NCBI GenBank assembly: GCA_030066295.1 | Contig: JASJBX010000056.1 | Coordinates: 32,001 to 96,000 of the forward strand | Source: Crocosphaera sp. | GTDB taxonomy: Bacteria > Cyanobacteriota > Cyanobacteriia > Cyanobacteriales > Microcystaceae | DNA: 64,000 nucleotides | Direction of reading: 5' to 3' | Shown: positions 29,387 to 39,190 of the stretch, piece after piece | Layout of the letters: each line of letters opens with the position of its first letter | Position numbering within the stretch: the stretch's first letter is position 1 | The notes under the pieces: generated by a model | Told to the model about the DNA's origin: nothing | Seen by the model: only the letters and a program-made list of their open reading frames with translations | Database searches by the model: none | Translations under genes and position numbers: made by a program

Positions 29387-31084
29387 ATGAATTTTTACAA
29401 ATCCATGACCATTGAATCCAAACTGTTGGGACTATTGGTATTTTCTGCTTTGATTATGGGAGTAGGGGCGGTTGTGACTTGGTTGGGAATGTCTAGATTA
29501 TATGCTGAAGTTAAACAAATGGCGGAACAGGATCTTGATTTAATTCAAGATTTGATTCAGATTCAAGAAAACCAACTCGCCCAAGTTCTGGATTTTGAAA
29601 AAGCCTATATTGCTGGCATTAATAAGACCAACAATCCAACTAATCAGGCCAATTTCAATCAGTCTCGTACCAGTTTTCTCGATCATCAGAGTCGGGTTAG
29701 TCTGGGCATCGAAGCCGCACAAAGTTCATTACAGACGCAAATTAGGACAGTTAGTAGCCAATCGGATAAACAAGCGTTTCAAGAAATTGCCACAATCTTA
29801 AACGATTATCAACAAAATTATATTTTCTATAATAATCAAGCTGAACAGGTTTTTAGTTTAATTAATAATAATGAAATTCCGTCCGCTAGCACTGCGGCGG
29901 TTGAGGTTCAACCTCTGCAAGAAAAACTAAAAGATGGTAATACTGAACTGCTACAAAAAGTGGTAGGCTTATCTCAAGCAGCGGCCGATGTGGCTAAACA
30001 ACATCAACAAATTACAGTTAACATTGTTTCGATTACGTTTATTATTAGTATTATTACGATTTTAAGTTTAGGATACTGGATTACTCGTACTATTACTCGC
30101 TCTTTAGGGCAGGCGGTGGAGTTGGCTGAAGAGGTTTCTAATGGGAATCTGACCGGGGAAGTGGACGTGATTTCTGATGATGAAATTGGACAACTTTTAG
30201 AAGCCTTAAAAATCATGATTCATAACCTGAATTCTTTGATTTCTAAAGTGCAACAATCAGGCATTGCCATTACCAGTTCCACCACCCAAATGGCCGCTTC
30301 TCGAAAAGAATTAGAGGCTACGTTAACGGAACAAATTGCTTCGACGAATGAGGTAACCACCACCGCCCAAGAAATTGCTAATACCTCTGAAGAATTAGTT
30401 AACACCATGGAACAAATTACGGAACTTTCTCAAAGTACCGCTATGGCCGCGAATCAAGGTCAAGATGATCTGGGAAGAATGGAAACCACCATGCGTCAAT
30501 TGGCAGAAGCAACCACGTCTATTGCTTCTAAATTAGGGATTATGAGCGAAAAAGCTCACAATATTAATAGTGTGGTTTTGACTATTACCAAGGTCGCTGA
30601 TCAAACGAATTTACTATCCTTAAATGCAGCGATTGAAGCGGAAAAAGCGGGAGAATATGGTGCTGGTTTTGCTGTGGTAGCTAGAGAAATTCGTCGTTTA
30701 GCGGATCAAACTGCGGTGGCAACTTTGGAAATTGAACAGATGGTTAAAGAGATGCAATCTGCTGTTTCTACAGGGGTCATGGAAATGGATAAATTTAATA
30801 AAGAAGTGAGTAGTAGTGTGCAAGATGTGGGCAATATTAGTCATCAAATTGCCCAAGTGATTGAACAGGTACAAAGTATCACCCCTCGCTTTGAATTAGT
30901 GAGTAAAAGTATGGAGGAACAATCCCGTAGCGCACAACATATTCGTGAAGCAATGGAACAGTTAAGTGAGGGATCAGAACAAACGGCTTATTCTTTACAC
31001 GATACTCATCTTGTCCTAGAAAGATTGAATGATGCAGCCCAAAGTTTACAGACAGAGATTTCAGTATTTAAGGTCCAAGATTAG
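29387..31084 (+). CDS. methyl-accepting chemotaxis protein (HAMP + MA domain)
   Basis: Two TM segments, HAMP, signalling hairpin [47 protein letters not shown]. Confidence 0.95.
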   Translation: MNFYKSMTIESKLLGLLVFSALIMGVGAVVTWLGMSRLYAEVKQMAEQDLDLIQDLIQIQENQLAQVLDFEKAYIAGINKTNNPTNQANFNQSRTSFLDHQSRVSLGIEAAQSSLQTQIRTVSSQSDKQAFQEIATILNDYQQNYIFYNNQAEQVFSLINNNEIPSASTAAVEVQPLQEKLKDGNTELLQKVVGLSQAAADVAKQHQQITVNIVSITFIISIITILSLGYWITRTITRSLGQAVELAEEVSNGNLTGEVDVISDDEIGQLLEALKIMIHNLNSLISKVQQSGIAITSSTTQMAASRKELEATLTEQIASTNEVTTTAQEIANTSEELVNTMEQITELSQSTAMAANQGQDDLGRMETTMRQLAEATTSIASKLGIMSEKAHNINSVVLTITKVADQTNLLSLNAAIEAEKAGEYGAGFAVVAREIRRLADQTAVATLEIEQMVKEMQSAVSTGVMEMDKFNKEVSSSVQDVGNISHQIAQVIEQVQSITPRFELVSKSMEEQSRSAQHIREAMEQLSEGSEQTAYSLHDTHLVLERLNDAAQSLQTEISVFKVQD

Positions 31085-31092
31085 GTAAAAAA

Positions 31093-31113
31093 TAGGAACT
31101 AAAAAAGTTCCTA
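31093..31113 (+). terminator. hairpin downstream of MCP gene
   Basis: TAGGAACT-AAAAA-AGTTCCTA; no strong T tract. Confidence 0.45.
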
Positions 31114-31188
31114 ATAATTTATTTTTCTGATTATTTTCTGATTGCTGAAGGTAGGCTAACTAGGTTAATCAATTAATATAATTAAGAG

Positions 31189-31527
31189 TTAATTGGATGT
31201 AATTAAATATTTAATACCTATTCTGGTTAAACATTTTTCTAATCTTTTTACCCAAACAATTTGACACAGAATTGAGTCAACTCCTTTCATTTTTAAACTA
31301 CATAATTGACCAATCGCCAGTTTCTCTTCACCGATGATGACTAAACCACAACCACCAAAAGAATTATCAATAATCATTCCTTTTAAAGATTGTTTTATCT
31401 CTTGAACATCAATAATTAATTCAACCGAAGACCCTTGACTATTATAATAACGTTGATGCTTTCTGGGATTACATAAAGAAAATAAGGTTTGATTAGACTT
31501 TTCTTCAGTGGATAATGAATAGGACAT
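31189..31527 (-). CDS. PilZ-domain protein
   Basis: RKHQRYY and DNSFGGCGL motifs; beta-barrel-like ending. Confidence 0.72.
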   Translation of the reverse strand: MSYSLSTEEKSNQTLFSLCNPRKHQRYYNSQGSSVELIIDVQEIKQSLKGMIIDNSFGGCGLVIIGEEKLAIGQLCSLKMKGVDSILCQIVWVKRLEKCLTRIGIKYLITSN

Positions 31528-31713
31528 TGTTAATACTATTGTTAGGGATAATACAATTATCTACAATCATTTTTAATCTGGCAATTCGGAGAATTACTGA
31601 TGATTGGTTATCTAGATTACAATTTATCCTCAATCGGGAGTTAAGAATTCCCATCTTGACAAGTTAATTCGTTTCCTGAATAATTACCATTGTATATATA
31701 CTTAAGAAAAAAT

Positions 31714-31872
31714 ATGGATTGAGTTCGGATTATTTGTGCCATTATCCTTCCTCCCTTGGGTGTTTTCCTTCAAGTGGGTATCGGACCGCAGTTCTGGATT
31801 AACATTTTATTGACATTGTTTGGTTATATTCCTGGAATTGTCCACGCAGTTTGGGTCATTGCTAAGAAATAG
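31714..31872 (+). pseudogene. YqaE/Pmp3-family hydrophobic peptide gene with in-frame TGA at codon 3
   Basis: ATG GAT TGA GTT CGG ATT ATT... reads MD*VRIICAIILPPLGVFLQVGIGPQFWINILLTLFGYIPGIVHAVWVIAKK*. Confidence 0.85.
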
Positions 31873-32003
31873 TTAAAACGATGATCATATTGTTTGGGGC
31901 AAGTTTTTCTTTGAATTTGTCCCTTCTATTGATAAACTCAAGAACTTAATCAGATTAGCTAGAATAAAGCTTGATTGTCTGAGGAGGGCAATAGGGGGGT
32001 ACC

Positions 32004-33608
32004 ATGTCATTGTTACTAAATCATCGTTATCAAGTCCTTGAAAGCTTAGGCAAAGGGGGGTTTGGAGAGACATTTCTCGCCATTGATACCCATATGCCTT
32101 CAGAAAGAAAATGTGTTATTAAACAACTTAAACCTGCGGTTCAGTCTCCTGTTATTCCTGATTGGTTAAAGGAAAGATTTGCTAAAGAAGCAGCGATTCT
32201 AGAGGAATTAGGGGAAAAACACCCTCAAATCCCCACCCTATACGCCTACTTTTCAGAAGGAGGGGATTTTTACTTAGTACAAGAGTGGATCGAAGGAGAA
32301 ACCTTAACCCAAATTCATCAACGACAAGGGAATTTATCCCCCAACCAAGTTAAAGAGATGTTAAGCGGTATTCTACCGGTTCTTGACTATATCCATAGTC
32401 GTTATATTATTCACCGAGACATTAAACCAGATAACATTATCATTCGTCATTACGACAAGAAACCGGTTTTAATTGATTTTGGCATTGTTAAAGAAACCGT
32501 TGCCACGCTGGTTCACTCCAATGGTAATACTCCCTATTCCGTTGGCCTGGGAACCCCTGGTTATATGGCTTCAGAACAAGCGGCTGGCCGTCCTATCATT
32601 TCCAGTGACTTGTACAGTTTAGGACTAACTGCCGTCTTTTTACTCACAGGAAAAACCCCCCAATATTTAGCCACCGATCCGACTACGGGGGAAGTTTTGT
32701 GGCGAAAAGAAGGCCCCGAAATTAAGTCTAATTTGGGAAATGTGATCGATCGCGCTGTTCGTTTTCATCCCCGCGATCGCTTTTCTACGGCCCAGGAAAT
32801 GTTAGGGTCCCTACAAGTGTCTCACACCGTCCCCACGGCAGCGACTATCGCCGTTGGAGAACACAATTTATCTTTGAATAGGGATTCATCTCAACCCCTG
32901 ACCAACCCAGAAGAAAGGGAAAACAAAACCCCTTGGGCTTTATTGACATTGGGTTCGTTTTTAGCGGCCAGTGCTATCATTGGAGGGTTAATGTTAGGCA
33001 TCGTTTTAGGGACCAAACAGCGATCGCAGCCGACTGTTTCCCCTTCTGTTTCCCCAGAGTCCCCAGAACCTTCACCACCGCCTCAACCAGAGTTTTCTCA
33101 ACCGAAGCCCAAACCCCGTCGACCGATTCGACGTTCTGTGGGTTCTCCCTCTTCTCCCACTCAAGAAGCGAAACCCCCCTCGACTCCAACTTCAGAACCT
33201 TCTCCTACTCCAGAAGCGAAACCATCTACCACCCCTGAAACAGAACTTTCTTCTCCCCCAGCGGCCAAACCGTCTACCACCCCTGAAACAGAACCTTCTT
33301 CTCCCCCAGCGGCCAAACCTGCCCCTGACCCCGAAATAGAACCTTCTCCTAATTTAACGCCTATTCCAGAACCCACGAAGGCCGTTCCTATTCCCGTCGA
33401 ACCCCCTCCCCAAGTCTCTCAACCGAGGGATAACACTGACAATAATCCTTCAGAACCCTCTCTTGTGATTCCCAATATCCCCCTTGAACCTGAAGACAAA
33501 AAACCCCCTGAACAAGAAGAAAATAAATATAACATTCAAAAATACTTTGATTCTGATAGAAAACAAAACCAATCTAACCTTCAACCATACTTTGATTCTG
33601 ATAGTTAG
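32004..33608 (+). CDS. Ser/Thr protein kinase with TM and proline-rich extracytoplasmic tail
   Basis: GKGGFGETFLA, HRDIKPDNIII, DFGIVKE; TM; P/S/T/E-rich repeat tail. Confidence 0.93.
   Translation: MSLLLNHRYQVLESLGKGGFGETFLAIDTHMPSERKCVIKQLKPAVQSPVIPDWLKERFAKEAAILEELGEKHPQIPTLYAYFSEGGDFYLVQEWIEGETLTQIHQRQGNLSPNQVKEMLSGILPVLDYIHSRYIIHRDIKPDNIIIRHYDKKPVLIDFGIVKETVATLVHSNGNTPYSVGLGTPGYMASEQAAGRPIISSDLYSLGLTAVFLLTGKTPQYLATDPTTGEVLWRKEGPEIKSNLGNVIDRAVRFHPRDRFSTAQEMLGSLQVSHTVPTAATIAVGEHNLSLNRDSSQPLTNPEERENKTPWALLTLGSFLAASAIIGGLMLGIVLGTKQRSQPTVSPSVSPESPEPSPPPQPEFSQPKPKPRRPIRRSVGSPSSPTQEAKPPSTPTSEPSPTPEAKPSTTPETELSSPPAAKPSTTPETEPSSPPAAKPAPDPEIEPSPNLTPIPEPTKAVPIPVEPPPQVSQPRDNTDNNPSEPSLVIPNIPLEPEDKKPPEQEENKYNIQKYFDSDRKQNQSNLQPYFDSDS
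33219..33314 (+). repeat. 48-bp tandem direct repeat (2 copies, 16-aa unit KPSTTPETExSSPPAA)
   Basis: 33219-33266 and 33267-33314 differ at two visible positions. Confidence 0.9.
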
Positions 33609-33925
33609 ATTTCTTCAACTTCTAATTTAGCAGAGGTAACAGCCCCAAAAGCAAAAGCAAAAACGATGGGCATTGGATTCTTGAGAAGATAACTCAAAAC
33701 AACGGATATAATTGAGATTAAAATAGCTGAGGTTAACCAGGTTCTTTCCTCGGTACAAAACCCTTTCGTCGCTTTGATTAAATGCAATACTTCTGAGGGA
33801 ATGGGTTCAGGCATAACTGCACCGGGAGGAAAGGCCCAGTAATGATTATAACGCTCTCTAAATAAATCAGTCCACCCATTTTCATCACACCATTCTTGTA
33901 TCCATTCGTCTCTAAAGTGTTTCAT
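33605..33925 (-). CDS. conserved hypothetical protein with TM region
   Basis: 106 aa, MKHFRDEWIQEWCDENGWTDLFRERYNHYWAFPPGAVMPEPIP; convergent with the kinase gene. Confidence 0.6.
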   Translation of the reverse strand: MKHFRDEWIQEWCDENGWTDLFRERYNHYWAFPPGAVMPEPIPSEVLHLIKATKGFCTEERTWLTSAILISIISVVLSYLLKNPMPIVFAFAFGAVTSAKLEVEEI

Positions 33926-34057
33926 AATTCTTTTAGATTACCTCAATTGACGACTAATTTTTCTATGAATTAATCTGTGTTTAGCCATACTTATCATTCA
34001 TATTAGCAAAACCATTTTGTCTTGCTAAGTAACTTCATAAATCTTAATTGACAAATG

Positions 34058-34651
34058 TTAAGTATATATGCTTAGGATTTTATCTTCTGTACAAATTGCC
34101 TTTAATTTCTGGTCCCAAGGGTCACAAGGGAGTTGAGAAAATAGGGCGAATTCAAAGATAATACCAATGGTAGGAATAGAACACCATTGAGGAGAGTTTA
34201 AGAGGCGATCATAAAATCCCCCACCATAGCCTAAACGATATCCTTTGTAATCGCAAGCCACTGCAGGAATCAGGATTAAATCAACAGTTTCAGGGGTTAA
34301 AATAGGGGCATTGGGTGAAGGTTCTAAAATCCCATATTTTCCTGTTATAAGGGGATCGTTGGGTTGCCAAGAATGCCAAATTAATGACTTTCTTACACAG
34401 CGAGAAAATCCCCAGTTATGTTCGGTTAAAAAGAGGGTAGTGATGTCTGGTTCTTGACGAATTGGAAAATAAGCGAGAATTGTTTTAGCTTCTTTAAATA
34501 AGGGATATTGCTGCAAATTTTGACAAATTTTTGTGCTTTTTTCGTGCCAATCTTTTTCTGAAATACTTTGTCTTTGTTGGATTATTTTCTTTCTTAATTC
34601 ATTTTTTAAGTGTCCTTGACTCATGTTTGGTTTAAACCTCAGTTTCCGCAA
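34058..34651 (-). CDS. 5-formyltetrahydrofolate cyclo-ligase
   Basis: LRKKIIQQRQSISEKDW...ILAYFPIRQEPDI...LGYGGGFYDRLL. Confidence 0.92.
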   Translation of the reverse strand: MRKLRFKPNMSQGHLKNELRKKIIQQRQSISEKDWHEKSTKICQNLQQYPLFKEAKTILAYFPIRQEPDITTLFLTEHNWGFSRCVRKSLIWHSWQPNDPLITGKYGILEPSPNAPILTPETVDLILIPAVACDYKGYRLGYGGGFYDRLLNSPQWCSIPTIGIIFEFALFSQLPCDPWDQKLKAICTEDKILSIYT

Positions 34652-34683
34652 AATAAAGGGTAACTCATAGAGTTATTTATAGC

Positions 34684-34713
34684 CTAGCTTACCTTATTAT
34701 TAAAGTAAGCTAG
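34684..34713. terminator. inverted repeat between folate ligase and catalase-like genes
   Basis: CTAGCTTAC-12 nt-GTAAGCTAG. Confidence 0.45.
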
Positions 34714-34720
34714 ATCTAGA

Positions 34721-35761
34721 TCAGGCATTATTTATCTGATTACGAAAATCAGCCATATCTGCATAAATTTTTCGCGCCCGATTCACCCCTCCCAAGGGTC
34801 GATACTCTTCCAAACAATTCCAGGGTGAAAATGACTGTTTTTCATCCATTTCTATCCGTTCTTGACTATTAAAATTCTGTTGAATAATTTTTAAGGTTGC
34901 TACTTTAATAAAAGGGGATTCTTTTTCATCCCATAATAGTGTCGGATCTTCAATTTTCATGTTTTCTGGATCGGTCTGTAGTTGAATACAGAAGTCGAAA
35001 TAAGCATCTTTTTCGGCTAAGTGTTTCGTCATGGCTTCGCGTAAATAATTTGTTTTATCTTCTGCAGCATCAATATTGAATTTTTTTCCTTCAATATGAG
35101 GAAAAACAGCATATTTCATAGCAGTCTCACCAAATTTATAAGGGGTTGCACTCCAATAGTTTGCTTCTAAAGGACTAGACATAACCTGACTTCGGACACC
35201 ATTTAGTAAGGGAAGGGAATAGGCGATCGCTTCGTAAGATGCTTTTAACTCATCCGGAATATGGTTAGGGGTTCCATCAGGGTTCATGGTAATTTTTCCC
35301 TCCTTAATGCCATTAACAATGGGGAAAAAATCCAGATATGCTTTAGCATCTTTGAGAAAAAAAATCGGAGTATTGACTGCAATAAAATCTTGCTCATTGG
35401 GGGCTGAATTTTCAAAGGCTTTACACCCTTTAACGCCTAACAACTTAATCGAAATACCCCGAATATCTCCTAGGGTATCCGGTTGAAAGTTACCATTTTT
35501 GTCAAAGGAACCACTACCATTAGAAAAACGAACCCAGACGGGATAAGTTTGAGGGTTGGCAAAAATTCCGACTTTGAATTGATCGGACATATTTTCCTCA
35601 ATAATAAACTCCCCTTGAACATAACCATGACTTTTGGGATGTTGGGTTCTCGGAGTCGGAGAAAACTGATAATCTCGCATTAAAAATTCAAAGATTTTCA
35701 CTAACTCTTCAATGGTTTGTTGTTCGTCTTCAGGAAAGCATTCTTGACCCAGTTGTAACAT
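34721..35761 (-). CDS. catalase-fold family protein
   Basis: RTQHPKSHGYVQGEFIIEENMSDQFKVGIFANPQTYPVWVRFSNGSG...DIRGISIKLLGV. Confidence 0.75.
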   Translation of the reverse strand: MLQLGQECFPEDEQQTIEELVKIFEFLMRDYQFSPTPRTQHPKSHGYVQGEFIIEENMSDQFKVGIFANPQTYPVWVRFSNGSGSFDKNGNFQPDTLGDIRGISIKLLGVKGCKAFENSAPNEQDFIAVNTPIFFLKDAKAYLDFFPIVNGIKEGKITMNPDGTPNHIPDELKASYEAIAYSLPLLNGVRSQVMSSPLEANYWSATPYKFGETAMKYAVFPHIEGKKFNIDAAEDKTNYLREAMTKHLAEKDAYFDFCIQLQTDPENMKIEDPTLLWDEKESPFIKVATLKIIQQNFNSQERIEMDEKQSFSPWNCLEEYRPLGGVNRARKIYADMADFRNQINNA

Positions 35762-35979
35762 AATTACCTCTTACTTTTAACTAACTTCCCTACTTGATAA
35801 CTGAATTTTGAGGTCTTTTGAGTAAATTTAATAATAAATACCATTTTCTCGTAATAATTATTAAATTCTCAACCCAGAACCCGGAAACCACCTTATGTTA
35901 AGTTTTGCTACGTTTAGCAGTTAAGTGATAATATAACTGTATAGTAATAAACTGAAATAGAAATAACAGCAGTAGTGTG

Positions 35980-36054
35980 ATGGCTGAAGACCGAGAGAGT
36001 GATTTTCGTCTCAAGTCTAACGTCGAACCTCTGACTGTTAATAAGAGGTATTGA
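35980..36054 (+). other. candidate 24-aa leader ORF upstream of heme oxygenase
   Basis: ATG..TGA reading MAEDRESDFRLKSNVEPLTVNKRY*, ending 2 nt before the ATG at 36057. Confidence 0.35.
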
Positions 36055-36056
36055 TC

Positions 36057-36812
36057 ATGAGTAATAACTTAGCCCTCAAGCTTCGGGAAGGAACCAGTCA
36101 TTCTCACACCTTGGCAGAGAATACCGCCTTTACCAAGTGTTTTCTCAAGGGTATTGTCGAACGAGAACCCTTCCGTAAACTTTTAGCTGACTTTTACTTC
36201 TTATATTCTACCCTAGAAGAAGAACTAGAACGCCATCAAGACGATCCCGTTATTAGTAAGATTTATTTTCCCGAATTAAACCGCAAACAAAACTTAGTAA
36301 AAGACCTAGAATACTACTATGGAGAAAATTGGGCAGCCGATATTTTTCCATCCGTAGCCGGTCAAACCTATGTAGCAAGAATTAGGGAAGTTTCCCAGAC
36401 CGAACCGGCTTTATTAGTGGCCCATTCCTATGTTCGTTATATGGGGGATTTATCTGGGGGTCAAAGCTTAAAAAATATTGCCCGTTCAGCCTTAGAATTA
36501 CCTGAAAATCAAGGAACTCAATTCTATGAATTTGAGGAAATTGCTACGGCAGAAGCCAGACGGGAATTCAAAGGAAAATATCGGGATGGTTTAAACGCTT
36601 TACCCATCGATGAAGCCTTAGAACAAAAGATTGTTGATGAAGCTAACCATGCCTTTAAATTAAACCGTGATGTCGTCCATGAATTAGAAGCTGATGTTAA
36701 AGAAGCTATCGGAGATCATGTGTTTGAATTAATCACTCGTCAAGCGATTCCTGGGGCTACCGAACATCCTCATGGTCAGGGTCATCCCCACAATCTAGCA
36801 GTTGCAGAATAA
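36057..36812 (+). CDS. ho2: heme oxygenase, HO2-like
   Basis: SHTLAENTAFTKCFLKGIVEREPFRKLLAD...GDLSGGQSLKNIARSALELPE; more like remembered Synechocystis HO2 than HO1. ATG at 36057 preferred over TTG at 36051. Confidence 0.85.
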   Translation: MSNNLALKLREGTSHSHTLAENTAFTKCFLKGIVEREPFRKLLADFYFLYSTLEEELERHQDDPVISKIYFPELNRKQNLVKDLEYYYGENWAADIFPSVAGQTYVARIREVSQTEPALLVAHSYVRYMGDLSGGQSLKNIARSALELPENQGTQFYEFEEIATAEARREFKGKYRDGLNALPIDEALEQKIVDEANHAFKLNRDVVHELEADVKEAIGDHVFELITRQAIPGATEHPHGQGHPHNLAVAE

Positions 36813-36843
36813 AGCTGTCAATCCTGTTATTAGTAAGGGGCAA

Positions 36844-36901
36844 AAGTCAGACAATAAAAAATTAAGTTGCTATTTTTATTAAACTGACTTCCCCTTTTTT
36901 T
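36844..36901 (+). terminator. probable terminator of heme oxygenase gene
   Basis: AAGTCAG...CTGACTTCCCCTTTTTTT. Confidence 0.55.
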
Positions 36902-36952
36902 ATGCTCTATCCTACCTAAGTTATCTAAACCATTGAGAGGCTAATTAAGACT

Positions 36953-38350
36953 ATGAACTTAACGGCTAAAACCATAGAATTTGACCAAGATTTAATCAAA
37001 AAATACGACAAATCTTTACCCAGATATACCAGTTACCCCCCCGCAACAGAACTTAAGACAAAGGTAGGAGAACCGGAATTTAGAGCAGGAATTGCAGCAG
37101 GAAACCATAAAAAAACCCCTCTTTCTCTCTACTGTCATATTCCCTTTTGTGAAACCGCTTGTTATTTTTGTGGTTGTAATACAATCATTACAGGCAATAA
37201 AAAAGTTGCCCCTCCTTACTTAGAATATTTAATCAAAGATATTGAAAGAACCGCAGAATTAATTTCCCCTAATCGTTCCGTTAATCAAATTCATTGGGGA
37301 GGGGGAACACCAAATTACTTAAATCAATCGCAAATTGATCAGTTATTTAACACCTTAGTTAAAAACTTTAATATTGACAAAGATGCCGAAATATCCATTG
37401 AAGTTAATCCTAGATATCTTGATCGAAATTTAGTCTTTTTCTTGAGAAATTTAGGGTTTAATCGTATTAGTTTTGGCATTCAAGATTTTGACCCCAAAGT
37501 ACAGAAAGTAATTAACCGTATTCAACCCGAAGAGATGTTATTTAACGTTATGGGTTGGATGCGAGAAGCTGAGTTTGAAAGTGTTAATGTTGACCTCATT
37601 TATGGACTGCCTTATCAAAACCGACACACCTTTAAAAAGACAGTTCAAAAGACCATAGAACTAGATCCCGATCGCATTGCTGTGTTTAACTTTGCTTATA
37701 TTCCTTGGATCAAACCAGCACAAAAAAATCTACCAGTTGATGAACTTCCCAATGCGTCAGAAAAGTTAGCCATTTTACAAATGACCATCGAAGAATTCAA
37801 CAATAATGATTATTTATTCATTGGAATGGACCACTTTGCCAAAGCAAATGATGAGTTAGCGATCGCCCAATCACAAGGAGATTTACATCGTAACTTTCAA
37901 GGATACACCACCAAACCAGAATCGGATCTTTTTGCCTTTGGGATGACATCAATTAGTATGTTACACGATGTTTATGTGCAGAATCATAAGAAGATCAAAG
38001 ACTACTATCAAGTCTTAGATGAAGGACATCTACCCATCGAAAAAGGCGTAACCTTGAGCAAAGATGATATCATTCGTCGCGCCGTTATTATGGAATTAAT
38101 GTGTCAATCTCAACTCTACAAAAATCGCATTGAAGAGAAGTATAACCTTCATTTCGATCTTGATTTTGACGAATATTTTGCCCAAGAATTAATCGATCTT
38201 AAGCCTTTAGAAGCCGATGGATTAATCCATTTACACAGCGATCGCCTAGAAGTCACCAATACTGGCCGCTGGTTAATCAGAAATATTGCTGCAGTGTTTG
38301 ATCCTTATCTCAAAGGACGGAAAGAACAGTCTTTTTCTAAGGCTATTTAA
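36953..38350 (+). CDS. hemN: oxygen-independent coproporphyrinogen III oxidase
   Basis: CHIPFCETACYFCGCNTIIT radical-SAM motif, HWGGGTPNYL. Confidence 0.95.
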   Translation: MNLTAKTIEFDQDLIKKYDKSLPRYTSYPPATELKTKVGEPEFRAGIAAGNHKKTPLSLYCHIPFCETACYFCGCNTIITGNKKVAPPYLEYLIKDIERTAELISPNRSVNQIHWGGGTPNYLNQSQIDQLFNTLVKNFNIDKDAEISIEVNPRYLDRNLVFFLRNLGFNRISFGIQDFDPKVQKVINRIQPEEMLFNVMGWMREAEFESVNVDLIYGLPYQNRHTFKKTVQKTIELDPDRIAVFNFAYIPWIKPAQKNLPVDELPNASEKLAILQMTIEEFNNNDYLFIGMDHFAKANDELAIAQSQGDLHRNFQGYTTKPESDLFAFGMTSISMLHDVYVQNHKKIKDYYQVLDEGHLPIEKGVTLSKDDIIRRAVIMELMCQSQLYKNRIEEKYNLHFDLDFDEYFAQELIDLKPLEADGLIHLHSDRLEVTNTGRWLIRNIAAVFDPYLKGRKEQSFSKAI

Positions 38351-38358
38351 TGGAGAGT

Positions 38359-38384
38359 TTGGGGGATGATTTCCCCCAATTTTT
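38359..38384 (+). terminator. rho-independent terminator of hemN
   Basis: TTGGGGGA-TGATT-TCCCCCAA-TTTTT. Confidence 0.8.
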
Positions 38385-38515
38385 AACTGGATATTATTAT
38401 TATTAATTAGTAAAATTTGAGCCAACTTAAGGAAAAATACTACCCGAAACAGCGATTAAACCCAGATGTTTGCTAAGATAAAGTTCTTGGTAATCAATGC
38501 GAATATTATACGACT

Positions 38516-39163
38516 ATGACATATGTAACTTCCTCTGCTAGAGCAGAAATGAGTGAGCTAAGGCGGTTAAAAACCTTACTACCCCCAGAACTACAAAACT
38601 GGGTGATGGTGGAAGGGAGTACAGAAATTAATCCCCCTTTGATACGCTGTGAAGAGTTGGGAAGAGATGAAGTAGAAATTCAAATCGACCTAGCGAAATG
38701 GGAAAATTTAGCCATTGACCAGCGAAACTTGCTCTTTTGGCATGAAGTTGCCCGTATTCAAAACGATACCATTCCCAGAGAAGGATGGGAAATGGCCGCC
38801 CTGGCTATCGGCTTAGGGGGGGCTGTTGGGGAACTTTGGGTACAAGATGGCTTACTATTACTATTAGCCCTAGGTTTATGTGGCATTTCTGGATATCGAC
38901 TCTGGCAGAAGAATAACGGAGAACGTAAATTAAAAGAATCCATCGAAGCCGATGAAAAAGCTATTGCCTTAGCCACCCGTTTTGGTTATACTTTGCCCAA
39001 CGCCTATAAAAGTCTCGGCAGTGCTTTCAAAACACTCATCGAACAAACCCCTAACCGTCGTCAACGGAAACAATATGAATCCCGTTTACAAGCCCTTAGA
39101 CGCAGTGCCAGCAAGGCAAAAGAAAAAATGCAGCAGGAGAAAGGAAAGCGTCCCCTGCGTTGA
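38516..39163 (+). CDS. DUF3318-type conserved cyanobacterial membrane protein
   Basis: MSELRRLKTLLPPELQNWVMVEGS...NLLFWHEVARIQNDTIPREGWE. Confidence 0.7.
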   Translation: MTYVTSSARAEMSELRRLKTLLPPELQNWVMVEGSTEINPPLIRCEELGRDEVEIQIDLAKWENLAIDQRNLLFWHEVARIQNDTIPREGWEMAALAIGLGGAVGELWVQDGLLLLLALGLCGISGYRLWQKNNGERKLKESIEADEKAIALATRFGYTLPNAYKSLGSAFKTLIEQTPNRRQRKQYESRLQALRRSASKAKEKMQQEKGKRPLR

Positions 39164-39190
39164 TACCTATGGACTAATCCCTAATCGGCG

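Noticed and set aside
33219-33314. Possible CRISPR-like repeat
   Set aside because: Only two contiguous copies in frame within a kinase tail; no spacers.
32933-33376. Alternate-frame ORFs (32933-33238, 32977-33189, 33161-33376)
   Set aside because: Overlaps of the repetitive Pro-rich kinase tail; composition artefacts.
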